Position numbers and translations under genes: made by a program. This document shows, one piece after another, positions 1 through 5,034 of a stretch of 5,726 nucleotides of DNA (position 1 is the first letter of the stretch; every line of letters begins with the position of its first letter). The DNA comes from CAYXVU01 sp964468725 (GTDB lineage Bacteria > Acidobacteriota > Blastocatellia > UBA7656), in assembly GCA_964468725.1 (NCBI GenBank), contig CAYXVU010000320.1:1-5726 (forward strand). The letters are read 5' to 3'. The notes beneath the pieces were generated by a model. That model did no database searches, was not told the DNA's origin, and was given only the letters and a program-made list of their open reading frames with translations.

Positions 1-2
1 AT

Positions 3-65
3 GTCGAATTACTGCGCGGCACGGAGATGACGATTCGCGCCTCTGCGCCTCGCAATATTCCGTAA
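3..65 (+). CDS. C-terminal end of an unidentified protein (partial)
   Basis: An open frame enters from the left edge and ends at a TAA, giving the tail VELLRGTEMTIRASAPRNIP. It is followed 35 bases later by a strong plus-strand intrinsic terminator, which supports a real gene end here. The visible 20 residues carry no diagnostic motif, so I assign no function. The other two plus frames also remain open for part of this stretch (one is closed by TGA at 28-30), so the frame choice rests mainly on the position of the terminator and the residue composition. Confidence 0.5.
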   Translation, partial: VELLRGTEMTIRASAPRNIP

Positions 66-100
66 GCGCGGCTGCACGGGAAACGACTTGGCCAGCAAAT

Positions 101-130
101 GCGGCTGCTTCGGCAGCCGCGTTTTTCTTT
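101..130 (+). terminator. Intrinsic terminator with UUCG tetraloop
   Basis: A perfect 8-bp GC-rich stem (GCGGCTGC at 101-108, GCAGCCGC at 113-120) is closed by the extra-stable loop TTCG in a C(UUCG)G context. It is followed by GTTTTTCTTT. This is a classic rho-independent terminator for the plus-strand gene that ends at 65. Confidence 0.93.
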
Positions 131-191
131 CGAAGCAGGGTGATACTCAATTGAAGGGTGCGAGTTTGGCTTTACGAATCTGCTTAGAGGG

Positions 192-296
192 TGTCTGAAA
201 CGTTCAGGGAACCAATATCGGTAGCTCCAGAGGATCTACGGTAAAACCTGCTGCCGTATTCTATCGTTAGGTTGTCCCTACAGGACTTTTCAGATG
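192..296. repeat. Imperfect long inverted repeat (MITE-like)
   Basis: The left arm (about 192-226) reads TCTGAAA, then AGGGA, then ACC. The right arm (about 260-296), read on the minus strand, gives TCTGAAA, AGGGA, ACC in the same order with small gaps. An inner hairpin TACGG/CCGTA lies at about 237-258. The whole segment therefore folds as one long imperfect hairpin with no coding potential. It could be a non-autonomous element or a degenerate insertion-sequence remnant. Its right end abuts the next palindromic element, and the junction AGATGCATCT (292-301) is itself a perfect palindrome. Confidence 0.5.
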
Positions 297-440
297 CATC
301 TTATACGGAATGGAAAAACAAGATGAGGTATCTTCGTTGAGAGGCGGTCTCTGACCGCCGTGCTCGTACGAAAGGTGGGCGGTCAGAGACCGCCTCTCAA
401 CCATCTCAGGTTGATTTGCAACTCGGTATTAGAACCCTCA
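294..440. repeat. Nested palindromic repeat, copy 1
   Basis: The core is a perfect 24-bp inverted repeat (336-359 and 378-401) around an 18-base spacer. Each arm is itself a palindrome: GGCGGTC, TCT, GACCGCC. The same unit therefore occurs four times in alternating orientation and can fold either as one long stem or as two small hairpins. Flanks of about 40 bases on both sides are shared with the copy at 5035-5180 and are also weakly inverted with respect to each other (for example TTGC-AA-CA on both sides). That suggests a mobile element of about 147 bp, similar in style to REPIN or MITE elements. No transposase is present. Confidence 0.85.
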
Positions 441-660
441 TTGCGGACGGCTCGTCAATCCTTTGTGAGCTACTTTCCTAGGGCTTTCAGAGTAAGAGCC
501 ATTGTGGGGCGACTGGTTCACCCGATGTGATTGCGTTTTGGTGCTCTCCGCTTTGCTGCTCACCCGGCCAATGCGGTTGTGCCGGAGAAGACTGAACCAA
601 CCGGCGGAGGTGCGAACCCAGCCAATGCGCTCGGCCAGGGCTTCGCGGGGGAAGGGTTGC
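441..660. other. Intergenic stretch without a supported gene
   Basis: No frame here has a ribosome site or recognisable protein. There is a short direct repeat, ACCC(G/A)GCCAATGCG, at 562-575 and 616-629 (13 of 14 identical, 54 bases apart), and a CGGTTG/CAACCG inverted pair at 574-579 and 598-603. A segment at 503-522 resembles 5251-5270 (15 of 20 identical); both lie 60-80 bases downstream of a palindromic repeat copy. This may mean the shared region is longer than the core element. Confidence 0.5.
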
Positions 661-707
661 GAAAAAGGAAACGAGACGCGACTGACAAAGTTGATCGCGT
701 CTCGTTT
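661..707 (-). terminator. Terminator of the psiE/glsB/yggT-like minus-strand cluster
   Basis: A perfect 13-bp inverted repeat (669-681 and 695-707, AAACGAGACGCGA on the plus strand) has a 13-base loop. On the minus strand the stem is followed by CC and then TTTTTC (662-666 on plus), so it works best as a minus-strand terminator, about 40 bases past the YggT-like stop codon. On the plus strand the stem is followed only by TTT GGG, so bidirectional use would be weak. Confidence 0.82.
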
Positions 708-745
708 GGGAGTTGTGCGGGGGCCTGAAAGGGGCGTTGAGCGGT

Positions 746-1264
746 TTACACTTCGGTTTTGCGATGCGCCATCACACGCAGCAAGCCGTTGATGGCTAGA
801 TGCACGAAGATGTAGACGATCAGCGCCATGATGTACGAGAGTTTGAGTTGGAACTGCCCGCTGGCCAGACTCGGCATCAAGGTTTCGAAGGGCGCGAGCA
901 CCGGCCTGCTGACGGCATCAATAAATTGTTTGAAGCCGTTCGACTCGCGCGCCCCCATCAATTCCAGAAAAATCTCCAACCCGATCACGCCGTAGACCAG
1001 ATAGAAAAAGTAATCCACAAATTGAGAGACGCGCGCGATGCCACGCGCCGCCTCTACCTGTGATTCGGTTTCGACGACTTCCCGGAAAGCTTTGTCTTTG
1101 AACTGTTCGCCGATGCGCGCCGCGCGCGCCTGATCGTTGGCATCCAAACTGCCGACCTGTTCGGCGATTTCCGTTTGAACTTCGTTATGCACGGTATTCT
1201 TTACGGCTTCGTGTCGCGCTGCGCGTTGTGCTTCGTCAATTGCCAGTTTTTCATCTTCTACCAT
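746..1264 (-). CDS. YggT-family membrane protein with long N-terminal extension
   Basis: The product is 172 aa. Residues 1-78 are charged, alanine- and glutamate-rich and probably helical. Membrane segments follow at about 81-103 (FVDYFFYLVYGVIGLEIFLEL) and 141-163. Between them, FIDAVSRPVLAPFETLMPS (114-132) fits the R-x(2-3)-P pattern and the P-rich end of the YggT (PF02325) half-repeat. YggT proteins are small inner-membrane proteins linked to osmotic tolerance and, in some bacteria, to cell division; the molecular role is unsettled. Usual members have two such units and little N-terminal domain, so one unit plus a long soluble tail is notable. The start is ATG at 1264, not the ATG at 1357, because AAGGAG lies 6 bases before it on the minus strand and the longer frame would overlap the gene upstream. 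The gap of 37 bases to the GlsB-like gene indicates one transcript. Family assignment is by pattern, not search. Confidence 0.8.
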   Translation of the reverse strand: MVEDEKLAIDEAQRAARHEAVKNTVHNEVQTEIAEQVGSLDANDQARAARIGEQFKDKAFREVVETESQVEAARGIARVSQFVDYFFYLVYGVIGLEIFLELMGARESNGFKQFIDAVSRPVLAPFETLMPSLASGQFQLKLSYIMALIVYIFVHLAINGLLRVMAHRKTEV

Positions 1265-1301
1265 GATTATCTCCTTATCCTTTTCAAATAGAGGAATGGC
1301 C

Positions 1302-1577
1302 TTATACCCAGCGGCGATGGAAGAGGCTGATGACCGCGACGAATAAGGCTGAGCCAATGATGGCCCACAGAATCGGGAAGGCTTGACCTCCGACTTCGAG
1401 GGGAAGCAACTCCGGCAGCCCCATCAGTCCGGCCAACCAAGTGCCCAGTAATGCGCCGATGAAACCGAGCGCGATGGAGACCAGTATGCCGCCACGACTG
1501 AATCCTGCGATGGCTTGCCCCAGTGCTCCGCATACGCCTGCAATCAGCAATAAAATCAAGAGCGATACGAGTGACAT
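1302..1577 (-). CDS. GlsB/YeaQ/YmgE-family stress-response membrane protein
   Basis: This 91-aa protein is almost entirely hydrophobic, with three membrane segments at about 3-23, 30-52 and 65-85. Glycine-rich turns in GALGQAIAGFSRGG and LGFIGALLGTWLAGLMGL are the hallmark of the transglycosylase-associated family (PF04226), whose usual length is 80-90 aa. In other bacteria these proteins are induced by general stress (for example YeaQ and YmgE in enterics, GlsB in enterococci); the biochemical role is unknown, and the 'transglycosylase-associated' label is historical. The start is ATG at 1577, preceded by AAAGGAG with 7 bases of spacing; the upstream in-frame ATG at 1637 has no ribosome site and lies within the proposed promoter. 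A strong sigma-54 promoter match lies at 1621-1636, giving a leader of about 33 bases. It is followed at 37 bases by the YggT-like gene. Confidence 0.9.
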   Translation of the reverse strand: MSLVSLLILLLIAGVCGALGQAIAGFSRGGILVSIALGFIGALLGTWLAGLMGLPELLPLEVGGQAFPILWAIIGSALFVAVISLFHRRWV

Positions 1578-1620
1578 AAGCGTTCTCCTTTCTCGTTTAC
1601 CGTTTTGCCACCGAGAGGTG

Positions 1621-1636
1621 AGCAATAGGCATGCCA
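1621..1636 (-). promoter_or_regulatory. Sigma-54 (-24/-12) promoter for the glsB-like/yggT-like operon
   Basis: On the minus strand the sequence is TGGCATGCCTATTGCT, against the RpoN consensus TGGCACG-N4-TTGCW. Only one fixed base differs (T for C), and the GG-to-GC spacing is exact. With C of the -12 element at 1622, transcription would start near 1610, 33 bases before the start codon. A full sigma-54 activator gene is in the window, which makes the match more believable. Confidence 0.8.
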
Positions 1637-1637
1637 A

Positions 1638-1843
1638 AATTGCCGAGACGCCGCTATTGTCAGCAAGCAGGTCTTTTATCCGGTTATCGCTTTTTCATGA
1701 CGGAAGCGTAGCGGGCATCCTGATTTGAATTCGTACGATCTGTTGACGGTGCGTGATGCGCTGTGCATTGCGCGCATACGGCTGCAAGATGGTCGGGCTG
1801 GCGGCAGGGTTGCAAAGCGAACAACGTCGGTCGGCAAATACGG
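1638..1843. other. Spacer between psiE-like gene and glsB-like promoter
   Basis: About 200 bases hold no convincing gene or intrinsic terminator for the PsiE-like gene, so some readthrough into the downstream operon is possible. If the glsB-like promoter is sigma-54-dependent, the activator site should lie here. The segment GTGCGTGATGCGC / TGTGCATTGCGCGCA at about 1749-1778 is rich in TGCGC half-sites and is a candidate, but no clear dyad shared with the other two promoters was found. Confidence 0.3.
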
Positions 1844-2275
1844 TTATTTCGGTTTGCCCGGTAAGAAATAGAATCGCAAGATGACCAGTCCCGAAAGGGC
1901 TGCTGCCCCCATAAGCAGACTGGGCACGGTGATGTCAGGAGAGACCATCTTGCGGGCGATGACGAAGATGACCACTTCGATGGCGGCACTGGTGCGATGA
2001 TAGAGCAGGAGCAGACCGAACTCTGCGGCGATGGCGATCAGCAGGATGTTTTGAATGATTTGCAGCAGGGCGCTGTATTCATCGGTCGGCTGCCAGAGAA
2101 GCGGGAAATCTCGTATGACAGTATCTACAGCCGTGATGATGGCCGCCGCCGTAATGCAGATGGCGAGCAGCGATAAAAAGAGGTGAATGGCCTGCCCGAC
2201 ATAACGATTGAGCACACGTTCGACGGCGGTCTCTTCGCCCGCGCCGGTCTCCGATTGTTTAACAGGTTCCGCCAC
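1844..2275 (-). CDS. PsiE-family phosphate-starvation-inducible-like membrane protein
   Basis: The product is 143 aa: a hydrophilic N-terminus (1-25), then membrane segments at about 28-52, 72-93, 99-112 and 117-137. The features EFGLLLLYHRTSAAIEVVIFVIARK (85-109) and LLMGAAALSGLVILRFYFL (120-138) fit the four-helix PsiE family (PF06146), in which a conserved charged loop before the third helix and an R-K/D turn after it are typical. PsiE was named for induction under phosphate starvation in E. coli; its activity is unknown. I chose GTG at 2275 because GGAGAGG lies just upstream and because a TTG start at 2326 would fall inside the sigma-54 promoter, before the predicted transcript start (about 2311). 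The gene leads the minus-strand cluster and ends 266 bases before the GlsB-like start. Confidence 0.8.
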   Translation of the reverse strand: MAEPVKQSETGAGEETAVERVLNRYVGQAIHLFLSLLAICITAAAIITAVDTVIRDFPLLWQPTDEYSALLQIIQNILLIAIAAEFGLLLLYHRTSAAIEVVIFVIARKMVSPDITVPSLLMGAAALSGLVILRFYFLPGKPK

Positions 2276-2321
2276 TTTGCACCTCTCCTCTCCGTTTCGG
2301 TTTATGGCCAGACCGCAAAGG

Positions 2322-2337
2322 TGCAAGCCTTGTGCCT
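2322..2337 (-). promoter_or_regulatory. Sigma-54 (-24/-12) promoter for the psiE-like gene
   Basis: On the minus strand the sequence is AGGCACAAGGCTTGCA, against TGGCACG-N4-TTGCW. The GGCAC core, TTGCA and the spacing are exact; the first T and the G after GGCAC are changed. The -12 C is at 2323, so the predicted start is near 2311, leaving a leader of about 36 bases before GTG at 2275. This is nearly the same geometry as the glsB-like promoter. Confidence 0.75.
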
Positions 2338-2404
2338 TTGAATGGAGATGGGCGGCGAGTCAGGCAATTCCCTTTGAGGCAGAGTTAAAGAGGAGGAATA
2401 GGAC

Positions 2405-2545
2405 ATGGATAAAGCGGATGAGGCGGATATTCACGGATCAAGTGAGCCGAACCCTATTTATCTATCCAATCTGTGTGTGCTCCCCTCTGAGGAGGGAGAT
2501 GACTCCGATTGGATGATGATGGAGAGGCCGCAAGTGTCGAGATAA
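2405..2545 (+). CDS. Small acidic hypothetical protein (46 aa)
   Basis: An ATG at 2405 is preceded by GAGGAGG with 8 bases of spacing, one of the best ribosome sites in the window. The frame runs to TAA at 2543-2545. The product is acidic and soluble: it begins MDKADEADIHGSSEPNPIYL and later contains SEEGDDSDWMMMERPQ. There is no membrane segment, signal peptide or known motif. It is divergent from the psiE-like gene. No promoter was recognised. The strong ribosome site argues for translation; the lack of any family resemblance and the short length leave a fair chance that it is spurious. Confidence 0.45.
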   Translation: MDKADEADIHGSSEPNPIYLSNLCVLPSEEGDDSDWMMMERPQVSR

Positions 2546-2665
2546 GCGCGAGAGCTTGTACGGTCTCGCTACAGTCTACAGCGGGGTTGTATGAATTCAG
2601 GATGATAAGCTGCGTCGGCGGCACTGCGAGCCCCCGATTTTCACGAAATGCGCGGGGTGCGGCTT
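2546..2665. promoter_or_regulatory. Possible activator-binding region upstream of the structured RNA
   Basis: No gene is seen. An inverted repeat GCGAGA (2548-2553) / TCTCGC (2564-2569) with arm centres 16 bases apart lies about 100 bases before the possible sigma-54 promoter at 2666. That is the usual distance for an NtrC-type enhancer. The dyad overlaps the end of the small ORF. I could not find the same dyad before the other two promoters, so this is only a candidate. Confidence 0.25.
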
Positions 2666-2681
2666 TGGCCTCACGGTTGCA
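2666..2681 (+). promoter_or_regulatory. Possible sigma-54 promoter for the structured RNA
   Basis: TGGCCTCACGGTTGCA has TGGC, exact spacing and TTGCA, but the three bases after TGGC differ or are weak relative to the consensus. The -12 C is at 2680, so transcription would begin near 2692, inside the first base pairs of the first stem-loop. A similar but defective sequence (TGGCTTCACGGTGGA) is repeated at 2736-2750. It is weaker than the two minus-strand promoters. Confidence 0.5.
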
Positions 2682-2688
2682 GGAATCA

Positions 2689-2836
2689 CTGGCGAAAGCT
2701 CATTGGAGCTTTTGCCAGGTTAAGGGGAGACAACCTGGCTTCACGGTGGAACCCTCTCGCGGGGTTCCACATCTGTGGGGAGAAGGAACTACCTGAGCAA
2801 TTAGTAATGGTGGCTAATATGCTCAGGTAGTTTTCC
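2689..2836 (+). ncRNA. Candidate small RNA or structured leader with four stem-loops
   Basis: Four stems follow one another. Stem 1: 2689-2701 with 2706-2718, 13 bp with one G-U pair and a 4-base loop. Stem 2: GCCAGGTT/AACCTGGC, 2714-2721 with 2732-2739, sharing its left arm with stem 1 so the two compete. Stem 3: GTGGAACCC/GGGTTCCAC, 2746-2754 with 2762-2770. Stem 4: 2787-2804 with 2814-2832, 18 bp with one bulged A, followed by TTTTCC. GGGGAGA occurs twice in predicted unpaired positions (2723-2729 and 2777-2783). A possible sigma-54 start lies at about 2692. The T-run is short, so stem 4 may be an inefficient terminator, with some transcripts continuing into the gene at 2871. No known RNA family is recognised. 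Confidence 0.55.
2787..2836 (+). terminator. Long hairpin with short T-run before the CxxC membrane gene
   Basis: The left arm AACTACCTGAGCAATTAG (2787-2804) pairs with 2814-2832, interrupted by one bulged A at 2819; the loop is 9 bases. TTTT at 2831-2834 partly overlaps the stem end. It fits an intrinsic terminator or attenuator between the structured RNA and the gene starting at 2871. Confidence 0.6.
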
Positions 2837-2870
2837 GACCCGCGTTGAGAGATCGTCTGAGGAGGAATGA

Positions 2871-3197
2871 ATGATGATAGCGTTGGCCATTCTGTTTTGT
2901 GCAGCCGTAGCGCTGTTTGTCATTTTGAGCTTGCGAAGAGACAACGACGCGCAGTTGATCGAGCCGCTCGTTGCCTCGCCGACTCTGGGGATTCAAATCA
3001 TCTGTGGCAATTGTTCCGGCGAAGGTGAACGCCCGATTCGCACCTTTTTGAATCGCTATGGCGATTGCGAGCGTTGCGCAGGCCATAGCTATGTGCTGGC
3101 TTCGCACGCCTATGCCAATCGCTGGCAAATGATCAATGAAGCAGCGGAAGCCTTTTACCGTGCCAGTACCGGCAGGCAGGTCAAGACCGTTCGATAA
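2871..3197 (+). CDS. Membrane-anchored small protein with CxxCxGxG zinc-type motif
   Basis: The product is 108 aa. Residues 3-21 form a single hydrophobic helix followed by LRR, so the protein is likely anchored with its C-terminal part in the cytoplasm. Four cysteines form two pairs: C45-x2-C48 in CGNCSGEG and C66-x2-C69 in CERCAGHS. The first is an exact CxxCxGxG of the kind repeated in the DnaJ cysteine-rich domain; the second is a near match. Together they look like one zinc site, but there is no J domain, so it is not DnaJ. The ribosome site AGGAGG (2860-2865) is 5 bases from ATG 2871 and 8 from ATG 2874; either could be used. It follows a long hairpin and precedes the sigma-54 regulator by 310 bases. 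Function unknown. Confidence 0.78.
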   Translation: MMIALAILFCAAVALFVILSLRRDNDAQLIEPLVASPTLGIQIICGNCSGEGERPIRTFLNRYGDCERCAGHSYVLASHAYANRWQMINEAAEAFYRASTGRQVKTVR

Positions 3198-3507
3198 CCC
3201 GATACGGAGAGCGGGTGACGAGGGAGATGGGCAAACTGTGTATGCGTCAGCCCGCCGAGGGCATCGGCTAACCTTCAACCCCACATCAGCCGACCCGCAA
3301 GGTTGAGCCGATACGAATAGGGAAACACAGCTCTTGCGAATTGTGAGCTTGCCTGCGATGGAGCCATTCCTGTTGTCTCGCACGTTGTGCCTTTTATTCA
3401 ATTCCTCGACTTTTGCAGCAAGCAATTCTGCTGATCTGGTGTTACGATCTCCTTGCACCACACACCATGAGCAACCGGCGTGAGCCCGCGCATAGAAAGG
3501 CGACTCG
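3198..3507. other. Leader/spacer before the response-regulator gene
   Basis: No convincing gene. A 13-bp hairpin with one bulged base lies at 3263-3312: ATCGGCTAACCTT at 3263-3275 pairs with 3299-3312 across a 23-base loop. The loop carries a second AGCCGA that could pair with the same left arm. There is no T-run, so it is not an intrinsic terminator. A dyad CAGCA-N8-TGCTG lies at 3416-3433, 75 bases before the regulator start, and could be an autoregulatory site. No sigma-54 or clear sigma-70 promoter was recognised. Confidence 0.4.
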
Positions 3508-5028
3508 ATGAGCGGAACGAAAATTCTCGTCATTGATGACGATCAGGCGATGTTGAAATTAACCAAGTTTCACCTCGAAGAGCGGGGCTATGAGGTGACG
3601 ATTGCCGAGACCGGAGCGCAAGGTGTTGGTTGCTTCGAAGGTGCGGACTTCGCCCTCGCGCTCACCGATTACCAACTGCCCGACGGCGATGGCATCTCCG
3701 TCGTTGAACGCATCAAAGCCATCGCTCCCGACACCGAAGTGATTATGATTACTGGTTACAGCTCGGTGGCAACTGCCGTCGAAGCCATCAAAGCTGGGGC
3801 TTACTACTTTGTCGAGAAACCGATTGATTATGACGAGTTGTTGATGCTTGTTGAGAAGGCATTGGAACGTCGCGCGCAGGCGAGCGAGATCAAACATCTG
3901 CGTAGCAAACTGACCAGTCGCACATCCTATCACGATCTGATTGGCGCCAGTAAAGCGATGCAAGACCTATATGAGATCATCGAGAACGTCGCGCAATCGG
4001 ACGCCAACATTCTGATCATCGGCGAATCGGGAACTGGCAAAGAGTTGGTGGCCAATGCCATTCACTATAACAGCCTGCGCGCCAAGCAGCCGTTTATGAA
4101 GGTCAACTGTGCCGCCCTGCCCAAAGAGTTGATTGAAGCCGAACTCTTCGGCCATACGAAAGGGGCTTTCACCGGCGCGTCAGCCGATAAGATGGGCTTG
4201 ATCGGGCGCGCGGCGGGCGGGTCGCTGCTGCTTGATGAAATCGGCGAGATGCCGTTGGAGTTGCAACCGAAACTGCTGCGCGTGTTGCAGGAGCGAGTCT
4301 ATTATCGGCTGGGCAGCGAAAAGGCCTACGAAGCCGATTTCCGTTTGATCTCGGCCACCAACCGCGAGCCGCAAGAGGCGATTCGCAACGGACAACTGCG
4401 CGAAGACCTCTATTACCGGATTAACACCATCGAAATTCAGGTGCCGCCGCTGCGTGAACGCCCCGAAGACATCCAGCATCTGGCCGAACACTTTTTGCGG
4501 CGCTACGCAGAAAAATACAGCCGCCCGGTCAGCGCGATTTCACAGCGGGCTTACGAATTGATGTTCGGGTATTCCTGGCCGGGCAACGTGCGCGAATTGC
4601 AAAACGTGATGGAGAGAATGGTATTGCTCAGTAAAGGGGATGCCATCGGAGACGCCGATTTGCCCTTTGGAAAAACGCCTTCTGCCGTTGTTTCGGCCAG
4701 CCCTGCGCCGTCGGTCGTCAAAACTGCTGCGTCCGTCGAGACGGCGGCTGCGCCGACTAACCCGTTGCCTGAGCAGAAAGACATGTCGCTGGAAGAACTG
4801 TGCAAATTGATCGTCGAAAAGCTGCCGGAGCCGCAACCCGGAAGCTCCTTGCCTGACCTCTTCAAACAACTCGAAGGCTTGCTGGCCGTCGCCGCAATGG
4901 AGCGCACGCGCGGCAATAAGCAGGCCGCTGCCAATCTGCTGGGCATCTATCGCCCGCGCCTCTACAGCATGCTCAAAAAGTACAACGAGCGCACAGAAGA
5001 GGCGGAAACTCCGCAGGCAATTCCCTAA
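3508..5028 (+). CDS. NtrC-type sigma-54-dependent response regulator
   Basis: The 506-aa product has the standard three-domain layout. Receiver (1-120): acidic pocket D10-D12, phosphoacceptor D54 in LTDYQLPDGDG, T82 and K104. AAA+ domain (about 143-375): Walker A GESGTGKE (172-179), sigma-54-contacting GAFTGA loop (219-224), Walker B LLLDEIGE (D243, E244), sensor I ATN (283-285), arginine-finger region LREDLYYRIN (R298, R304) and sensor II WPGNVREL (357-364). A proline/alanine-rich linker (388-425) and a helical segment lead to a Fis-type helix-turn-helix (469-493, NKQAAANLLGIYRPRLYSMLKKY). All catalytic residues are present, so it should be an active, phosphorylation-controlled ATPase that opens sigma-54 promoters from upstream sites. 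The ATG has a modest GAAAGG site. No histidine kinase is adjacent in the window. The sigma-54-like promoters nearby are its most obvious targets (inference). Confidence 0.97.
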   Translation: MSGTKILVIDDDQAMLKLTKFHLEERGYEVTIAETGAQGVGCFEGADFALALTDYQLPDGDGISVVERIKAIAPDTEVIMITGYSSVATAVEAIKAGAYYFVEKPIDYDELLMLVEKALERRAQASEIKHLRSKLTSRTSYHDLIGASKAMQDLYEIIENVAQSDANILIIGESGTGKELVANAIHYNSLRAKQPFMKVNCAALPKELIEAELFGHTKGAFTGASADKMGLIGRAAGGSLLLDEIGEMPLELQPKLLRVLQERVYYRLGSEKAYEADFRLISATNREPQEAIRNGQLREDLYYRINTIEIQVPPLRERPEDIQHLAEHFLRRYAEKYSRPVSAISQRAYELMFGYSWPGNVRELQNVMERMVLLSKGDAIGDADLPFGKTPSAVVSASPAPSVVKTAASVETAAAPTNPLPEQKDMSLEELCKLIVEKLPEPQPGSSLPDLFKQLEGLLAVAAMERTRGNKQAAANLLGIYRPRLYSMLKKYNERTEEAETPQAIP

Positions 5029-5034
5029 CCTGAT

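Noticed and set aside
336..401. CRISPR-type repeat
   Set aside because: Only two distant copies of a palindrome, with no regular spacer array and no cas genes.
647..660. GG-N8-TTGC on the plus strand at the edge of the minus-strand terminator
   Set aside because: It lies in a G-run, has no TGGCAC core, and points into a terminator with no gene behind it.
502..792. 96-residue plus-strand open frame (and 531-728)
   Set aside because: No ribosome site, arginine-rich low-quality composition, and it crosses the minus-strand terminator and the end of the YggT-like gene.
2276..2326. TTG start giving a 160-residue PsiE-like protein
   Set aside because: TTG falls inside the proposed sigma-54 promoter and before the predicted transcript start; GTG at 2275 has a better ribosome site.
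2509..2796. 95-residue plus-strand open frame over the structured RNA
   Set aside because: No good ribosome site and no family resemblance; the region is better explained by four stem-loops.
3471..3487. Sigma-54-like GG...TTGC on the minus strand before the regulator
   Set aside because: GG and GC are two bases too far apart and it points away from the regulator, into a gap without a minus-strand gene.
2823..3533. 236-residue minus-strand open frame
   Set aside because: No ribosome site, composition unlike a protein, and it runs antisense through the well-supported CxxC gene and the start of the regulator.
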